Source of the DNA: Ottelia alismoides
Taxonomy: Eukaryota; Streptophyta; Magnoliopsida; Alismatales; Hydrocharitaceae
NCBI GenBank assembly: GCA_037367405.1
Contig: JAZKJV010000684.1
Location: 744,001-808,000 of the forward strand
Direction: 5' to 3'
Length of the DNA: 64,000 bases
Made by a program: the position numbers and the translations under genes. Below the pieces are notes generated by a model. The model saw only the letters and a program-made list of their open reading frames with translations. It was not told the DNA's origin and did no database searches. Below are positions 25,975-37,841 of this stretch, piece after piece; position 1 is the first letter of the stretch, and each line of letters begins with the position of its first letter.

Positions 25975-25977
25975 TTA

Positions 25978-27234
25978 GAGTGAAGTATGTTGAGATCCTC
26001 AAGCATTGAAGTTCCTGGTGGTTTCTACCTAGGCTCGACCATTGGGGTCTTAAGAAGAAGACACATGCTGAAGAGGAGGAAAACTGTGCTGGCTGAATCA
26101 TTCCGACCAACCCATGGCTTGAACAAACTATGGTCTGATTACCTTATAGACAGTCAACCTAGCGGGGCATGACGTTAACAGTGCAAGAATACATAGTTGT
26201 TGCAATTGCATAAATGGTAGGATATAAGTTTTACTACAAAAACTTTGACGGGCATAAGTGTAAGAATCCCTTTTTCTTATACCTTAACTAATACATGTCT
26301 ACACAAATATCTTTTTGTTTTGCATAACTATATTGTACTAATACCGTTTGAATGTTGTTTTCTTACGTATATGATAGTCTTTTTTGACTCCAACACTTAA
26401 GGGTAAATGAACTACTTTTGAATCTTTCTTGGGATATCATGCATCTAAATAATATGATTTCATGACCGGTTCGGTAGATATAAGCATATGTGAACTCTAG
26501 TTTACCTATATTAATGATTTTGATGTAATTACATTACATTTGTTCATTTTTCGATGATGGTACCATAGAATAAATATGACAAAGACACATCTGGATTTGT
26601 CTTTATTATGTTGTTACGATGGAATTACATTTGTAAATTTTACTAATGAAATAATGAATATGACAACTTAATATATTCATCAAACACTAATATCGAACAT
26701 ACAAAGGATATTTATTATACATACAAAAAATCTTAAGAAACTGATTGACGTGTAAAATAAAAAATATTTATGATTATATATATTGGGTTTTAAGACCGTT
26801 AAAATTACATATTTTAGATGAAAGATATACAAATTTTTATTTTTGACGAAATTGGATAATATATTAGAAAGATACAATACTAAAAATACATAATAATACT
26901 TGTTTTTTTTAAAAAAAATACTGAAAAATGAAAAATGACGGGGGACACCCAGACCCCATTTTCCATATATTTTATAGACTAATTGCCGTACAGGGTCCCC
27001 ACAAATTTTTGACGAGTATTCACCAGTTGGAGGGGCCGGCGGAAATCGTGTCAGTCGGTCCTTGTGCGAGGACAGGTCAGATACTGCGTGCCAACAAAGT
27101 GCGCTATCTGCAGCACAACACCTGACCAACCTCGGAGTCCTAAACCCCACCACCGAACCATCTTCCCGTCCTACTAATTTCCATTTCAGGTACCATTAGT
27201 TATCTCTCTCCGACCAAACTCCTTTGCTCTGCCC
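25978..27234. other. Upstream region of the aminotransferase gene; no gene recognised
   Basis: 25978-26930 is AT-rich with no convincing gene. From about 26940 to 27234 GC content rises and the sequence reads as a promoter and 5' leader ending at the ATG at 27235. No clear TATA box was found. The minus frame 26680-27153 has no recognised domain. Confidence 0.4.
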
Positions 27235-27966
27235 ATGGCCTCGGATGGTGGGAGAGAGGACGCGGGCCTCCGGTTACCCGTCTACTCGTCGTCTCAGGTG
27301 AGATGTTTTCCCTTCCGTATTCCACTGTTCTACTATATAAACTCGTGCGTTTGCTCTTATAAAGCTGTTCTTCATTGGTCGAGTTCCGCATCCTGTGGCT
27401 GTGGCTTAGATAGAAAGCTGTAGCATACAGGAAGGTTAGGAGGAGATCGATGGCTCTATTGCTATTAGCTGGTTCCGTGATAGAGTTCTTTTTAGTATTA
27501 CTATTTGTAGGACAAAATGCATTCATATTAGCATGTTATGCTTAATCTATTTTATTTCATTTTTCTCTCAATTTTTAATCCATTTTCGTTCTTTATATTT
27601 GCCAGAGGGTTAAAAAGATCTATGACAAATGTATAAGAGCACACTAGCGACCATGTCTAGCAATCTCAATCAACTATTATAGGGAATAGCTGAGTTAGAA
27701 ATTGAATGTAGCGAGTTTTTTTTATGCTTAATTTATCTTATTTCATCTTTTTATAATTGTTAATTTACTTTCTTTCTTTGTCTTTGCAAGATGATTGAAA
27801 AGATTTATGATGCATGTAGAAAAGGAAAGAAGCGTCCATATTTAGCCATGTATTCTAGCTGTTATGGGGGAATTACCACTGATCCAGCACTGATGGTAAT
27901 CCCAATTGATGATCATATGGTTCACAGGGGGCATGGTGTCTTTGATACTGCTATGATCATGGATGG
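27235..27966 (+). CDS. Class-IV (D-amino-acid / branched-chain type) aminotransferase, 5' part: exons 1 and 2 only
   Basis: Exon 1 (27235-27297) encodes 21 residues from MASDGGRED to VYSSSQ and ends at CAG|gtgaga. Exon 2 (27791-27966) follows tttgcaag and encodes MIEKIYDACRKGKKRPYLAM, then MYSSCYGG, DPALMVIPIDDHMVHRGHGV and FDTAMIMDG, ending GATGG|gtatga in phase 2. The DDHMVHRGHGVFDT block is the N-terminal signature of the plant fold-type IV, PLP-dependent family that includes D-amino-acid transaminase, branched-chain aminotransferase and aminodeoxychorismate lyase; VYSSS then MYSS spacing resembles plant D-amino-acid-transaminase-like proteins. Substrate cannot be told. The next exon, expected to start YLYELD, and the catalytic lysine region were not found downstream, where only mobile elements follow. 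It is either a gene with a giant second intron or a truncated gene. Confidence 0.75.
27606..27647 (+). pseudogene. Decayed duplicate of exon 2 inside intron 1
   Basis: After tgccag, the sequence reads RVKKIYDKCIRAH then a stop, aligning with MIEKIYDACRKGKK of exon 2 at an offset of 185 bp. The preceding intron tracts also match (ATGCTTAAT..TTATTTCAT..TTAAT.. at 27538-27600 and 27724-27785). This is a tandem duplication of an intron-exon boundary, with the upstream copy decayed. Confidence 0.6.
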
Positions 27967-29028
27967 GTATGAGCCAACAATTTTCCATTTCTTTTTTGCT
28001 TGTATTATTTTTAAATCAGAGGGAAATCTCTTGTGAAACTAGTAAATATAGAGTCTTAGGAAAGGCTGATGAATTCAACTTTTGTTTGTTTGTTTGTTTG
28101 TGTGTGTATGCCGCATGCGTATATTGTTTCTTTGTGAATTTTGCACAGAGCAGATACTTCTTACATGATCTATTTTGTATTTTATGATAAAAGCATTGTA
28201 GAAAATTATACATTGGAGCCACGTTCGACATTTCACACGATGCTGATAGACAGTCATGGGAAACTCGTCGAGTGAATTGAGTGTTTATAGAATTTTCATA
28301 AGGCACCCCTAATATGAAGGCTGAAGAAGTGTTCGAAGAAAAATATAACATGCTTATTTTGGAATTAAGTAGAGATAGCAACCAAAACAGTGAGTTTTTC
28401 TATTCATCCAAAGCATAATATAGCTGCAACAGGAATCCTTATTTCAAATAGGAAAATAAACCTTGAATCCCTAAGATCAACCACTCTAATACCATATGGA
28501 AAAATAAATTTAACCGCAATATCATGAAGACTGAATTTTATACGAGTTGATATTATCATGATAACTGTCTCACCCCTTCTCTTACTCCATCTGAGAAGGG
28601 AACCTATGGATCATATCATATTAGCCTTCTTGAGGATTGGAAATGGTCTGTAATCCATTATGTAGCCCCAACAACATACCCAAGTCCTATTGCTAAATAG
28701 TGTGGGTTTAAACATGAGAATAATGTAACCGGGTCTTGGAGAGATCTAATTACCCTCTATATAATTTAACAAAATTAAAATAGATTAACTAAAAAATTAA
28801 GATGTACTAAAGACTGGTAAATGACTAGAACCTTAACCATGTAATTAGTACACTTGACTATTAGTCTCTAACATTACTCTTCTTGATTGTTTATATATAC
28901 ACAATAATGTAGTTGATGCACTAAGCAACTTGAGTACTTCAAATTTCTTCGTAAGTTTCTTTATAATAAAAAATCATTAGTTCAAGTATGCAATCTATAT
29001 TTTCTTTATTTTTTTTCTCTTATTTAGT
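27967..29028 (+). other. Start of aminotransferase intron 2; no gene recognised
   Basis: It begins with the splice donor gtatga. The sequence is AT-rich and no exon continuing the aminotransferase (YLYELD or similar) is visible on either strand. Short frames such as 28016-28381 minus look random. It contains TTTG repeats at 28080-28100. Confidence 0.45.
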
Positions 29029-29413
29029 CAAGGTTGCAGAAAGCGGCAGTCGGTACTCGGTCAGTCGAGTCACTGACTAAGGATTAATCGGCAGTTGGTG
29101 ACTAATCGAATTTAGTCAGGCATTAGTCAATTTTGATTTTTTTAATAATTTTAAATATATAAATCATTTTGTATACATATATGATTTGTACATTTTCTAT
29201 GATATCACAATGAAATAAAAGAAGTATTGACTTAAGATATAACATAAAACATATTAGAATAAGTTTGCTTTAATAAAAATAAAAAACAAAAAAAATCTCT
29301 ATGTAAAAGCCGGCCGGTTAGTCAACAAATTAGTCAGGTTGATCGACAAATGGCCGACTAGGCCTAGTTGACTAGTCGGGCTGACTAATCAGCCTCTGAC
29401 TTTTACAACAATG
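29029..29413. mobile_element. hAT-like MITE (385 bp)
   Basis: The ends are CAAGGTTGCAGAAAG on the left and, inverted, CATTGTTGTAAAAGT on the right. TATTTAGT precedes and CATTTAGT follows, a 7 of 8 match to an 8 bp hAT target duplication. The interior is rich in GACTAGTCGG/GTCAGTCG-like short repeats near both ends. No transposase. Confidence 0.55.
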
Positions 29414-29594
29414 CATTTAGTAGATTGAGGACATTGCTCATGAAATATTCAATTTTATAATTTTCTGACATGAATATGATTATTTCTGATCATTATTAGG
29501 AAACTAGCAATTAGGTGGATGAGTTGCACTCCCGATGATACAAAATGTTACATATCGTATCTTGGTTACCCCATCAATTATAAGTAATTGCATA

Positions 29595-29739
29595 TGTAGA
29601 GATATATCTATATTCTATGTACTATTTCTTTATTTTATTTTCTTTATATTTATTGTATGTAATTTATCCATAGATCTCTCCTCTATATAAGAGAGCCTAA
29701 GGTTCTCAGGAATAAACAACTCTTTTGTTTTTCTCAACA
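29595..29739 (+). repeat. 5' LTR of C2 (145 bp)
   Basis: It begins TGTAGAGATATATC and ends TTTTTCTCAACA. It shares with the M LTR (read on minus) the start TGTAGAGATA, the TATATAAGAGAGCCTA core at 29685-29700 and the overall length. Confidence 0.8.
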
Positions 29740-29753
29740 TGGTATCAGAGTGA
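29740..29753 (+). other. Primer-binding site of C2
   Basis: TGGTATCAGAGTGA matches the initiator tRNA-Met complement TGGTATCAGAGC at 11 of 12 positions and directly follows the LTR. Confidence 0.8.
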
Positions 29754-30164
29754 CGGTCCCAGACCAGAACTCTCGTACCCTAACCCTAACCACACCCATT
29801 GCCCCTCCATCTCTCTCTCCTCTTTGGATGTCACCACCATCGTCTCTCCCTCCTTGTGTTGTCGCCGCCGTCGGGCCCTCCTCTCTTGCCGTTGGGCTGT
29901 AGCCGCCAGACGCCCCCCCGCTGGGCCTTCCTCTCTCTCACCGACCTCCTCCATCGCCGCCGTCGGCCTGCCTGCATGGGCTAGGCCCCCGCTGTCGTCA
30001 GCCTCTACGTCCTCTCTTGCTCGTCTCAAGGCCTGATCGTGTTGATGGATTTGATTGCGTAAGTCTACATATGTGATCAGATCCTCAGATGTCTGTGTAG
30101 ACAAACTTCTATTGGTCTAGCAAACCCTAGTTTTCTTCATCCGGCATTATGTTAAAGAGCAAGG

Positions 30165-32150
30165 TTGATGTTCCCGCCACTGTCGCTTTAGAGATCCAAC
30201 GCCAATTGTCAAGATGGACGGGATGAACTACGAGCTCTGGGCTATGCAATTCACAACCTCATGAAATCTACGGGTAAGAAATATATTCTTACTGAAGAGG
30301 ATCCAGTTGAGAAAACAAGGATCAATGCCTCATGGAAGGCAAATGATGCATATGCCAAAGTCCAGTGTTCAGAAAGGCAGGCCAGACGACTGCATATGCA
30401 GCCCAATATGCGGAGGCGGTCTCTCTAGAGAACCACATATCCTATATTCATTCAATATTCGGGAAAGGCGCATATACGGCTGAGTATACCGCATATCCAC
30501 TCGATCAATGAGAGCCCCGATCCTCGAGTCCCCAACACTCTATGCTCCAATTCTCGAATGAGTGGTTCATTTTGATTCTAACTTTACTGTTCTTAAACCA
30601 AAAAAATACAATAATCTGATGTCATATCTTTCGATTGTGGTCGAGTTGATTGTCACATCTATTGAAAATTGCTATATTTTTCATAAATCACCTACTATTT
30701 CTGCAGTGCATATGCATTCATTTTCTTGAGAAACACCACATAAAACTACCAATTACATTAGTGGTTAACTGGTTAGTTTTTAGAATTATTTACTTACATT
30801 CTACATTTGATCTTGGTGGACTCTGGTTAATTGTTAATATATTTTTATTGGAATTTCTGGAATATTTATAAAGTCTCCTTTTTTAGTATAAATTATCTTA
30901 AACTTATACTTGAGCAAATGCATAGGTAGAGGGAACATTGGTAGGTTCACTTGGAAGTGATTTTGACGTACGTTTTCTCATCCAATATTCTATGCTAAAC
31001 AGATACTTTGAGAGGGGTGTACTTGCAAAAGAAGTTCGCTACATGTATTTCGTCTATATTATATATTTTTGTAAACATCTGTAAAATTTGAAATTATTAT
31101 TTTATATATTATTTATTTTTAATTAAAATATTATAAAACTGCGTATACTTCCGCACATACTTCCGCCTACTCGCTTACTCGCTTCAAACCGCCTGACTGA
31201 ATGAATACCGCATACCAACTTTCTGAACCTTGCCAAAGTCTGGTTGTCTGGTACATTGGCGATTGAGATTGCCAATGATATGTTACATTAGCCCACCAAA
31301 ACTTATTCCTAGGCAAGGAATGAGACCAAGAAACTGTAGTTGCAACATGATATATTCACCATTAAGCAGAATGGATTGCCCCTCTATTTGCTATACATGT
31401 CCGTGCGTGGGATGTTTGAGAACTTGCACAACTTCATGTCCCTCACATCCACTCCTGAACAACAGAAGACATATCAGAATGCTACCTTGGTTGGTGTATT
31501 CCTTGTAGCCCTTGATCCCGAGTATGAGGTTGCCCGTTCCTAGATTCTAGCAGATGCCACCATTCCTCCTATGGAAGAAGCATTTCGCCGACTCAACAGG
31601 ATTATTGTTCCTTCGACTACATCTAGTCATACCTCTTCGAGATGACAGCCTCCCGAGGTCGAGGAGGCTCCTCTCATTTCTGTAGATGTAGACCTCACGG
31701 TAGAGGAGGTCGCATTTGTCAACCATGCACTTACTGCCATCATTCGGGACATACAGAGGATACATCTTTACTTGAAGCATGGTTTTCTTGCCTCATCTCG
31801 AGTAGCGGAGCAAGTAGAGTCTCTGGTTGCTCCTACTGCAGATCAGAGGTTTGATGACCTCGTTGTTAGACCGAGGGATATTATGCCTCCTGCTTCTTCA
31901 TCATCTTCAGGATGCCACTTAGATGTAGCAGCCTCTGCCTCTGCCAGTACCTCTGCCGCTGGTCATGTAGTACCTATGCTTTTACCTCCTGTCATGGATA
32001 TGAGATTACAGAGTGGATTATGGATTCTGAAGCGACACATCATTTATGTGGAGATAAAGATCAACTTGTAGCATATAGACAGGTTCCTTTAGGGAGAACT
32101 GTTATGATAGCTGACGGAACTCATTCCCCCCGATCACAGGACATGGGGAG
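30165..32150 (+). pseudogene. Decayed gag and protease of C2
   Basis: The first block, near 30210-30362, reads KMDGMNYELWAMQF and YAKV, matching gag of M (KMDGSNYELWAIQF). After the hAT-like insert it resumes at 31233 (AKVWLSGTLAIEIANDM) and continues to 31560 (ATLVGVFLVALDPEYEVARS). The zinc knuckle region is decayed near 31720-31770 (QPCTYCHHSGHTEDT). A protease remnant reads EWIMDSEATHHLC near 32010, where the DSG active site has become DSE. Confidence 0.75.
30363..31232. mobile_element. Non-autonomous hAT-like element (870 bp) inside C2 gag
   Basis: CCAAAGTC is duplicated at 30355-30362 and 31233-31240, an exact 8 bp target duplication inside a gag codon stretch (YAKV). The termini are CAGTGTTCAGAAAG and, inverted, CAAGGTTCAGAAAG. 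No transposase motif in the AT-rich interior; the 73-codon frame at 30650 is not a known protein. Removing it rejoins the gag block, which confirms both ends. Confidence 0.85.
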
Positions 32151-32159
32151 ATCAGTTTG

Positions 32160-34535
32160 ACACCCTCGATGAGTCTACGAATGTGCTACATGCTCTGGAC
32201 TTTTCTATGAATTTGTTATCTATTAGTCAGATTATGAAGGATTTACATTGCCGAGTTATTTTTAACCCATCGTTTCTTGTTTTTCAGGACATTTTTACGG
32301 GCAGGGTGAGTAGTTGTGGCCGTAAGCATGGTGGTCTTTATCGCCTGGTCCGAAATCCCTATGCAGGCTTCTCCTCTCATTCTACAGGACATGTCTCTCC
32401 CTTCATTTGACACCTGCATTTTGGCCATCTCCCTCTCCAGAAGATGTGCCATATTTTGCCGCACATTTCATCGGGTTCATCCTTTCAGTGCGAGGCGTGT
32501 CAGTTAGGAAAGCATCATCGTTCTGCTTTTCCTAGTCGTCAGAGCCAGAGCAATAGCTCCTTTTTTGAGTTATTTCATGTTGATAATTAGGGTTCGAGTC
32601 ATGTTCCTGATCACCTGGGACACGTGTTTTATCTTGTTGCTGTTGATGACTTTTTTTGTTTGTCATGAAAGCATCGCCATTTACTTGATGTCACTCAGAC
32701 TTTTCTCATTCAGAGTCGTTCACCACATTAATTTTGGGGTGATGCTGTTCTTACGACATGTCATTTGGTGAATTGCATGCCCGCATCTGTTTTGGGTAAG
32801 AAAATTCCTTTCTCCATAGCATTCCTGGAAAAGGAGTTATTCTCACTTACTCCTCGTATTTTTTGTTGTGTGACCTTCGTCCACCAATTGTCTCCAGGTC
32901 TTGACAAGATCTCTCTTAGAGCTGTCAAATGTGTGTTTGTTGGATAATCTAGGACTCAGAAGGGATACCTTTACTACGATCCATTACGTAGGAAATATCA
33001 TGTTAGCGCTGATGAAACATTCTTTGAGTCTGTGATGTATTTTTCCCCTACTGGTGAAAGGTTGGCTTCATCAGAATATGATGATGAAGTTTATGTTCCA
33101 CCTCCTCCTACGAGTCCGTCATTACCTACACTTCTGCTTGATGTTCCACCGCCACCTTCTTCACCTCCTACGAGTTTGTCACCACCTATACTTGTACCCA
33201 TTGTTCCACCATTGCCAAAATTCTATACCCGTCGACCTACTTCTGCTCATGGACATCGCTCCTCATCTAGTGAGCCTCAGGTTTGTTCCAATTACAATGT
33301 TACTAACGACGGGTCTGGAGAAGTATCAATGCAGGAACCATTGCAGGAGACTGGCCTATAAATGGAGGAGGTTTCCAATAACCCGAACATACCTATTGCA
33401 GTTTGGAAGCAAAAGCGTACCTGCACTTTGTACCCTCTTGCTTCACAGGTCTCCTTTGATCGTCTAACATGGGACTTCCCGGGATTTACTGTTGCTCTAT
33501 CTGTCGTAGAAATTCCACAGAATTATCAGGAGGCCTTAAAGGATAGTCGTTGGCGCTTAGCTATGGAAGAAGAAATGGGGCTACACTGTAGTTATGTGGG
33601 ACATGGAGCTTGGTATCAGCTCCTAATGGAGCATCTGTTATCAGTTGCAAATGGGTGTTTACTATTAAACATCATACATATGAGAGTCTTGATCAATATA
33701 AGGCAAGATTGGTGGCACGAGGTTTACTCATACTTACAATGTGGATTATATGGACATGTTCTTTCTTGTTGCTCGTCACTCAACTCTACGTCTCCTTCTT
33801 TCAGTTGTTGTGGTACGTGATTGGCCTTTGTATCAGCTAGATGTTAAGAATGTATTTTTATATGGAGATCTATAGGAGGAAATTTACATGCAATAACCTC
33901 CGGGGTTTGCTGCTAAGGGGGAGTATCAGCAGGTCTGTAGACTCCATAAAGAAATATATGGTCTTAAGCAGAGTCCAAGGACATCGTTTCGGAAGCTCTC
34001 GGATCTGATTGAAAGGCAGTGGTTCAAGAGGTTAAATGCAGACCACTCACTGTTTGTGCAGAGAATACCCAGAGGTACTATTGCTATCATGGTTTATGTT
34101 GATGATATACTTGTTACAGGAGAGGATGTGCAGGGGATAAAGAAGGCCACAAAATTTTTGGGTCGTAAGTTTGTTACTAAAGATCTTGGCACCCTAAGGT
34201 ATTTCTTAGGGTTGGAGTTTGCTAGGAATACGCAGGGTCTTGTGATGACCCAAAGGAAGCATGTTACATTCCTGCTGGTTGAGACGGGCATGATTGGGTA
34301 TCGACCCTCTACTACTATGGATCCTAGCATGAAGTTATATGTTGTTGATGCATAAGCTTCTCCATGTTACTATCATTAGACCTGATATCTCTTTTGCAGT
34401 GAGTCGGGTGAGTCAATTCATGGAGCAGTGCATATGGATGCTATATATATGATATTGAGATATCTAAAGTCTTCCCCAGGTGCAGGATTACTATTCAGGA
34501 AAGGAGCAACTATCTATAGGAGTCTCTGTTTCTGA
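32160..34535 (+). pseudogene. Decayed pol of C2 (integrase, reverse transcriptase)
   Basis: Integrase start: MNLLSISQIMKDLHCRVIFN near 32205, then a WHLHFGHLPLQK-like block near 32410. At about 32650 it jumps from VAVDD to KHRHLLD, losing about 75 residues including the second Asp and the Glu of the catalytic triad. The integrase tail (MPASVLGKK, LSPGLDKISLRAVKCVFVG) and a proline-rich linker follow. Reverse transcriptase blocks include LDVKNVFLYGDL near 33840 and MVYVDDILVT at 34089-34118, so the YVDD site itself survives. It ends at AGLLFRKGA. Multiple frameshifts and stops. Confidence 0.8.
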
Positions 34536-34979
34536 CGAAATTTGAATGACATATAGGAGGGATATATAGATGAATATTTGGTGGAAATTTCAAAAAAATA
34601 AAAAGGAGGGGGGGGGGTGAATTGTTCCATGGAGCAGTCAGCTTAGCTGCTCCATGGAGCAGCTTCCCCGTCCTCATATATATATATATATAAAATTATA
34701 TATATATTCCACTATCCAATATTTTTGTCTTTAGTATAGTGAATAGTGGAGAGGCATTATATAGTTGTGGTTACATGCACTGATTACTTGAGCTTGGAAA
34801 AAACCTGGCTCTACACTCGTAGTCATTCTGATGAATCTGATCCCTCTTCAAAAGATACATGAAAATATGAACTTGTAGCGACACCGTCCATCTGATGATA
34901 TTCTTGAATTGATTCGATGCATTTCTAGGATCAAAGACCATTGCTGAGTATAAGGCCCTATATACCTTTCGCACCATGA
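34536..34979. other. Simple-sequence DNA, no gene
   Basis: A G-run at 34606-34618, palindromic GCTCCATGGAGC copies at 34625-34665 and a TA microsatellite at 34676-34710. Nothing coding is recognised. Confidence 0.5.
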
Positions 34980-36400
34980 AATGCCCATATGCTTAGGCTT
35001 AGTGGTGCTTAGGCCTAGTGGTCTATAATGTCTGATGAACCCATAATCTTAGGCAAGACTTCCAAAGGAAGCAGAAAATCAACAAAGCATTGATCCATTA
35101 GAGTAGTACGAAACGAGGGACACCGACCATCGTCATCCGTACAATCCCTTAACCTCTTCCTCCCTCAAGCCACATGGAACAAACATCGACTTACCATGGT
35201 TAATCCATAGGCCAAAGACCATCCTGAACAACTCAAGCATGGCGACCACTCCCTTCGTAGAACCCACGTCCCATCCATAGTGACATCATCATACTGAAGA
35301 ATGTGAACAAAAACATCGCCAACATTAAAACCAATCACAAAACCACCCTCCTTTGCCTTGGTCAACATTCTCACAGGGACTTCATCAACAAAAAGAAAAA
35401 GTAATGGCTCCAATGGACAACCTATCTAACCCCTCTCTTCAACTAAAAGAAACCATTGTCCCACCTACCATTCACTAAAACAACATAGGAGGAGGTCAGC
35501 ATATATATCTTTATCCAGTCAATCCGCTTTGGAAAACCTATGCGGTGAAGGGATGCCGAAATGAACCTCTAGTCTCCACAATTATAGGCCTTGGAGAAGT
35601 CAACTATTCAAAAACAAGTCTTTGATCATTGTTTGCTTTCTCTACATAATAATCTTAGAGGCCATCACACTCATGTGTCAGCCTGAGATGAAAGCCACAT
35701 GCGTAGGATCAATAATGAAGCCACAAACCTCCCATAATCTGTTGGTTAACACCTTTGTCACAATGTGGTATATGGCGTTTGACAAAACAATAGGTTATAG
35801 ATCCTCCATCCTCCGCACCACGTCCTTCATAGGCAAAAGGAATGGAAGGACCAATTAAGCCTCCCAAAACCACGGTTCGTCTGCTGCAACTCATCCACAA
35901 CATCCAAAGTTTCCTGACCCATCACATCCCAAAACTCCATATAAAACATTATAAAAAAACCATTTAGGCCCGAGGAACCATCCACTTTTAGCTCAAATTT
36001 GCCTACTGGACCTCGATAAGAATCCCATCCATCATGTGCTGGCTTGGGATGAAAGTCATCTTTACGGGGTCAATAATGAAGTCAAGAACCTCCTGTAATC
36101 TGTTTGCCAACACCTTTGTCACAATGCGGTATATGTCATTTAACAAAGCAATATGGTGCAGATCATCCACTCTTTGCACCATGTCCTTAGGAAAAAAGGT
36201 AGAAGAGATCGGTTGAGCCTCTCAAAATAACAGTTTGCCCACAACAACTCCACTACGTCTAAAGTCTCATAACTCAACATATCCCAAAATTCCTTGTAGA
36301 ACATGATTACACATGAAGAACCATCCACATTTAGCTCAAAAGTTTCCCTTTGGACCTCTGTAAAGGAAAGGTCACGTCAACTACCTAAAAGGAAACTCGG
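34980..36400 (-). pseudogene. Decayed L1-type LINE reverse transcriptase
   Basis: On the minus strand the order is as in plant L1-type reverse transcriptase. Near 36210-36020 and again 35860-35650 is a block like FRPISLVGSLYKIxAKVLANRL. At 35610-35500 VDFSKAYN and HRIGFPKRIDWI follow. At 35400-35270 PLLFLFVDEV and LQYDDVTMDG give the YxDD active site (canonical YADD; here YDDV). At 35215-35160 VFGLWINHGKSMFVPCG is the SGLKVNxxKS block. Stops and indels are frequent. An N-terminal block is tandemly duplicated at an offset of about 350 bp. Confidence 0.75.
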
Positions 36401-36671
36401 TCAATCTTAGAACATCCCTGCCCTCCCACTTAACACCATTATTAGGCACACACTGTCTAAGCTCACGGTAGTGGCTTCTCGTCGCATAACTAATGGCACT
36501 ATTCCCTCCACCTCCTCTCCCTCCACCTCAATGGATCGTATCAAGTTATGCCTCATGCCCCATTTGTCGTCGAACAGAACTACTGGGCGTTCACATCCCT
36601 CTTTTCCAACCACTTCTTCCTCGACCTCTGCTTCCAATCAGTCTCCCTTTCTTATCCTTCAATTGAATATA
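36401..36671. other. Unassigned
   Basis: Between the LINE remnant and the LTR start at 36672. The minus frame at 36407-36637 is acidic and low-complexity, with no known domain. Confidence 0.35.
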
Positions 36672-37841
36672 TGATGAATCTCAGATTCATCAACCTTATT
36701 CTCATTAGTTAACCCTCTATCTTAACTCAATCAATTAACTTAACAATTAAATATAATTAACTTTTACACCTCGTAAATAATTAAGGTTAATTATTGTAAA
36801 TAAATAAAGTCTTTAATCCTATATTTGTGTTTTATTGTTCTTATTATTTTATGTATTCCCTTAATATTAAAAATCTCATAAAAATTAGAGTAATATTGTA
36901 AATAATGTATTGGATATTAATTCCTATTTAAAAATACAAAAAAATAATAAAACAAATAAAACAAGTATTTTTATTCATAAAAATACTACTACTACTAATA
37001 ATATATATGATGTATTTTAGTTTTGTATTCTACATGAAAGTTGTAGATCTAGATAAAGTATACAATTTTCATATAGAATACTTTTTTATTTAACTTCATT
37101 TACTATTTTATTTTCATTTTACATTATTTTATTCATTTATCTTTTTTTCTGATTGGGCCACGTGACCTCTTCTTAGAATGCAATGTAGCCCGATTCTTCT
37201 TTGAGTCTCGCCTTCTTTCTCGACCATCTGATCTTTTGATCAGACGACTCGTAACACTTCATATCCTCATTCATCTGGCCCGGTTGATCAAGTGATCAAG
37301 CAGCTCCTTGATACTGCTATGCGCTCAGACGACGATCATTGTATTACATGATCCAACGACCCTCAGTCATCTTCAAATCCTAGCAGTTGACGCTTCAGGC
37401 GTCAAACCTCTTCGCCAGTGTACATTCTCCCAATAACTGCAACTCCTCCACATGGCCTCTTCTTCACTCTTCGATTCCATTCGCGAGCCTGCTCATCCTT
37501 CTTCTTCGCTAACCACAGAACCCTGGCCAACCACCTCAAACTCGTCAACCACCAACAGTTGAAACCATCGTGTTCAACTGCCGGTTTCTGAACAAAATCC
37601 TTCGGAGGACCTTCATTCGCGCCTATCCATCCTTGTGTGACTCTTCTCCAAGCCTCTCCAACCTTCTGATGACAACATATAGCCTTTGAATTGAGCGAAA
37701 ACAAAGATAGAGTCCGGCGAGTCCACGGTCTGTGGCCGTGTCGCAACCATCAAATCAGAGTTGTTCGAGTTTCACGCCATCGCTGAGAGTGTCAAGCAAA
37801 GATCCAAGAGTAGTAGAAGCTCCAACGTAGGCCCAATATTT

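Larger units (their letters stand above)
29595..34535 (+). mobile_element. Element C2: decayed Ty1-copia, same family as element M, 3' end lost
   Basis: A 145 bp 5' LTR, primer site and broken gag-pol run on plus. Protein motifs match element M (43876-48944) almost block by block. It is cut by an 870 bp hAT-like insert, has lost the integrase core and stops near 34535 at the start of RNase H, with no 3' LTR. Many stops show it is much older than M. Confidence 0.85.

Noticed and set aside
29773..29794. CCCTAACCCTAACC telomere-like repeat
   Set aside because: Only about two units in a retroelement leader; plant telomeres are CCCTAAA, and two units occur by chance.
34625..34665. Palindromic GCTCCATGGAGC copies
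   Set aside because: Two short palindromes without flanking duplication; no evidence of an element or operator.
35622..35858. Plus frames 35622-35858 and 36034-36216 as genes
   Set aside because: They are antisense shadows of the duplicated LINE reverse transcriptase block on minus.
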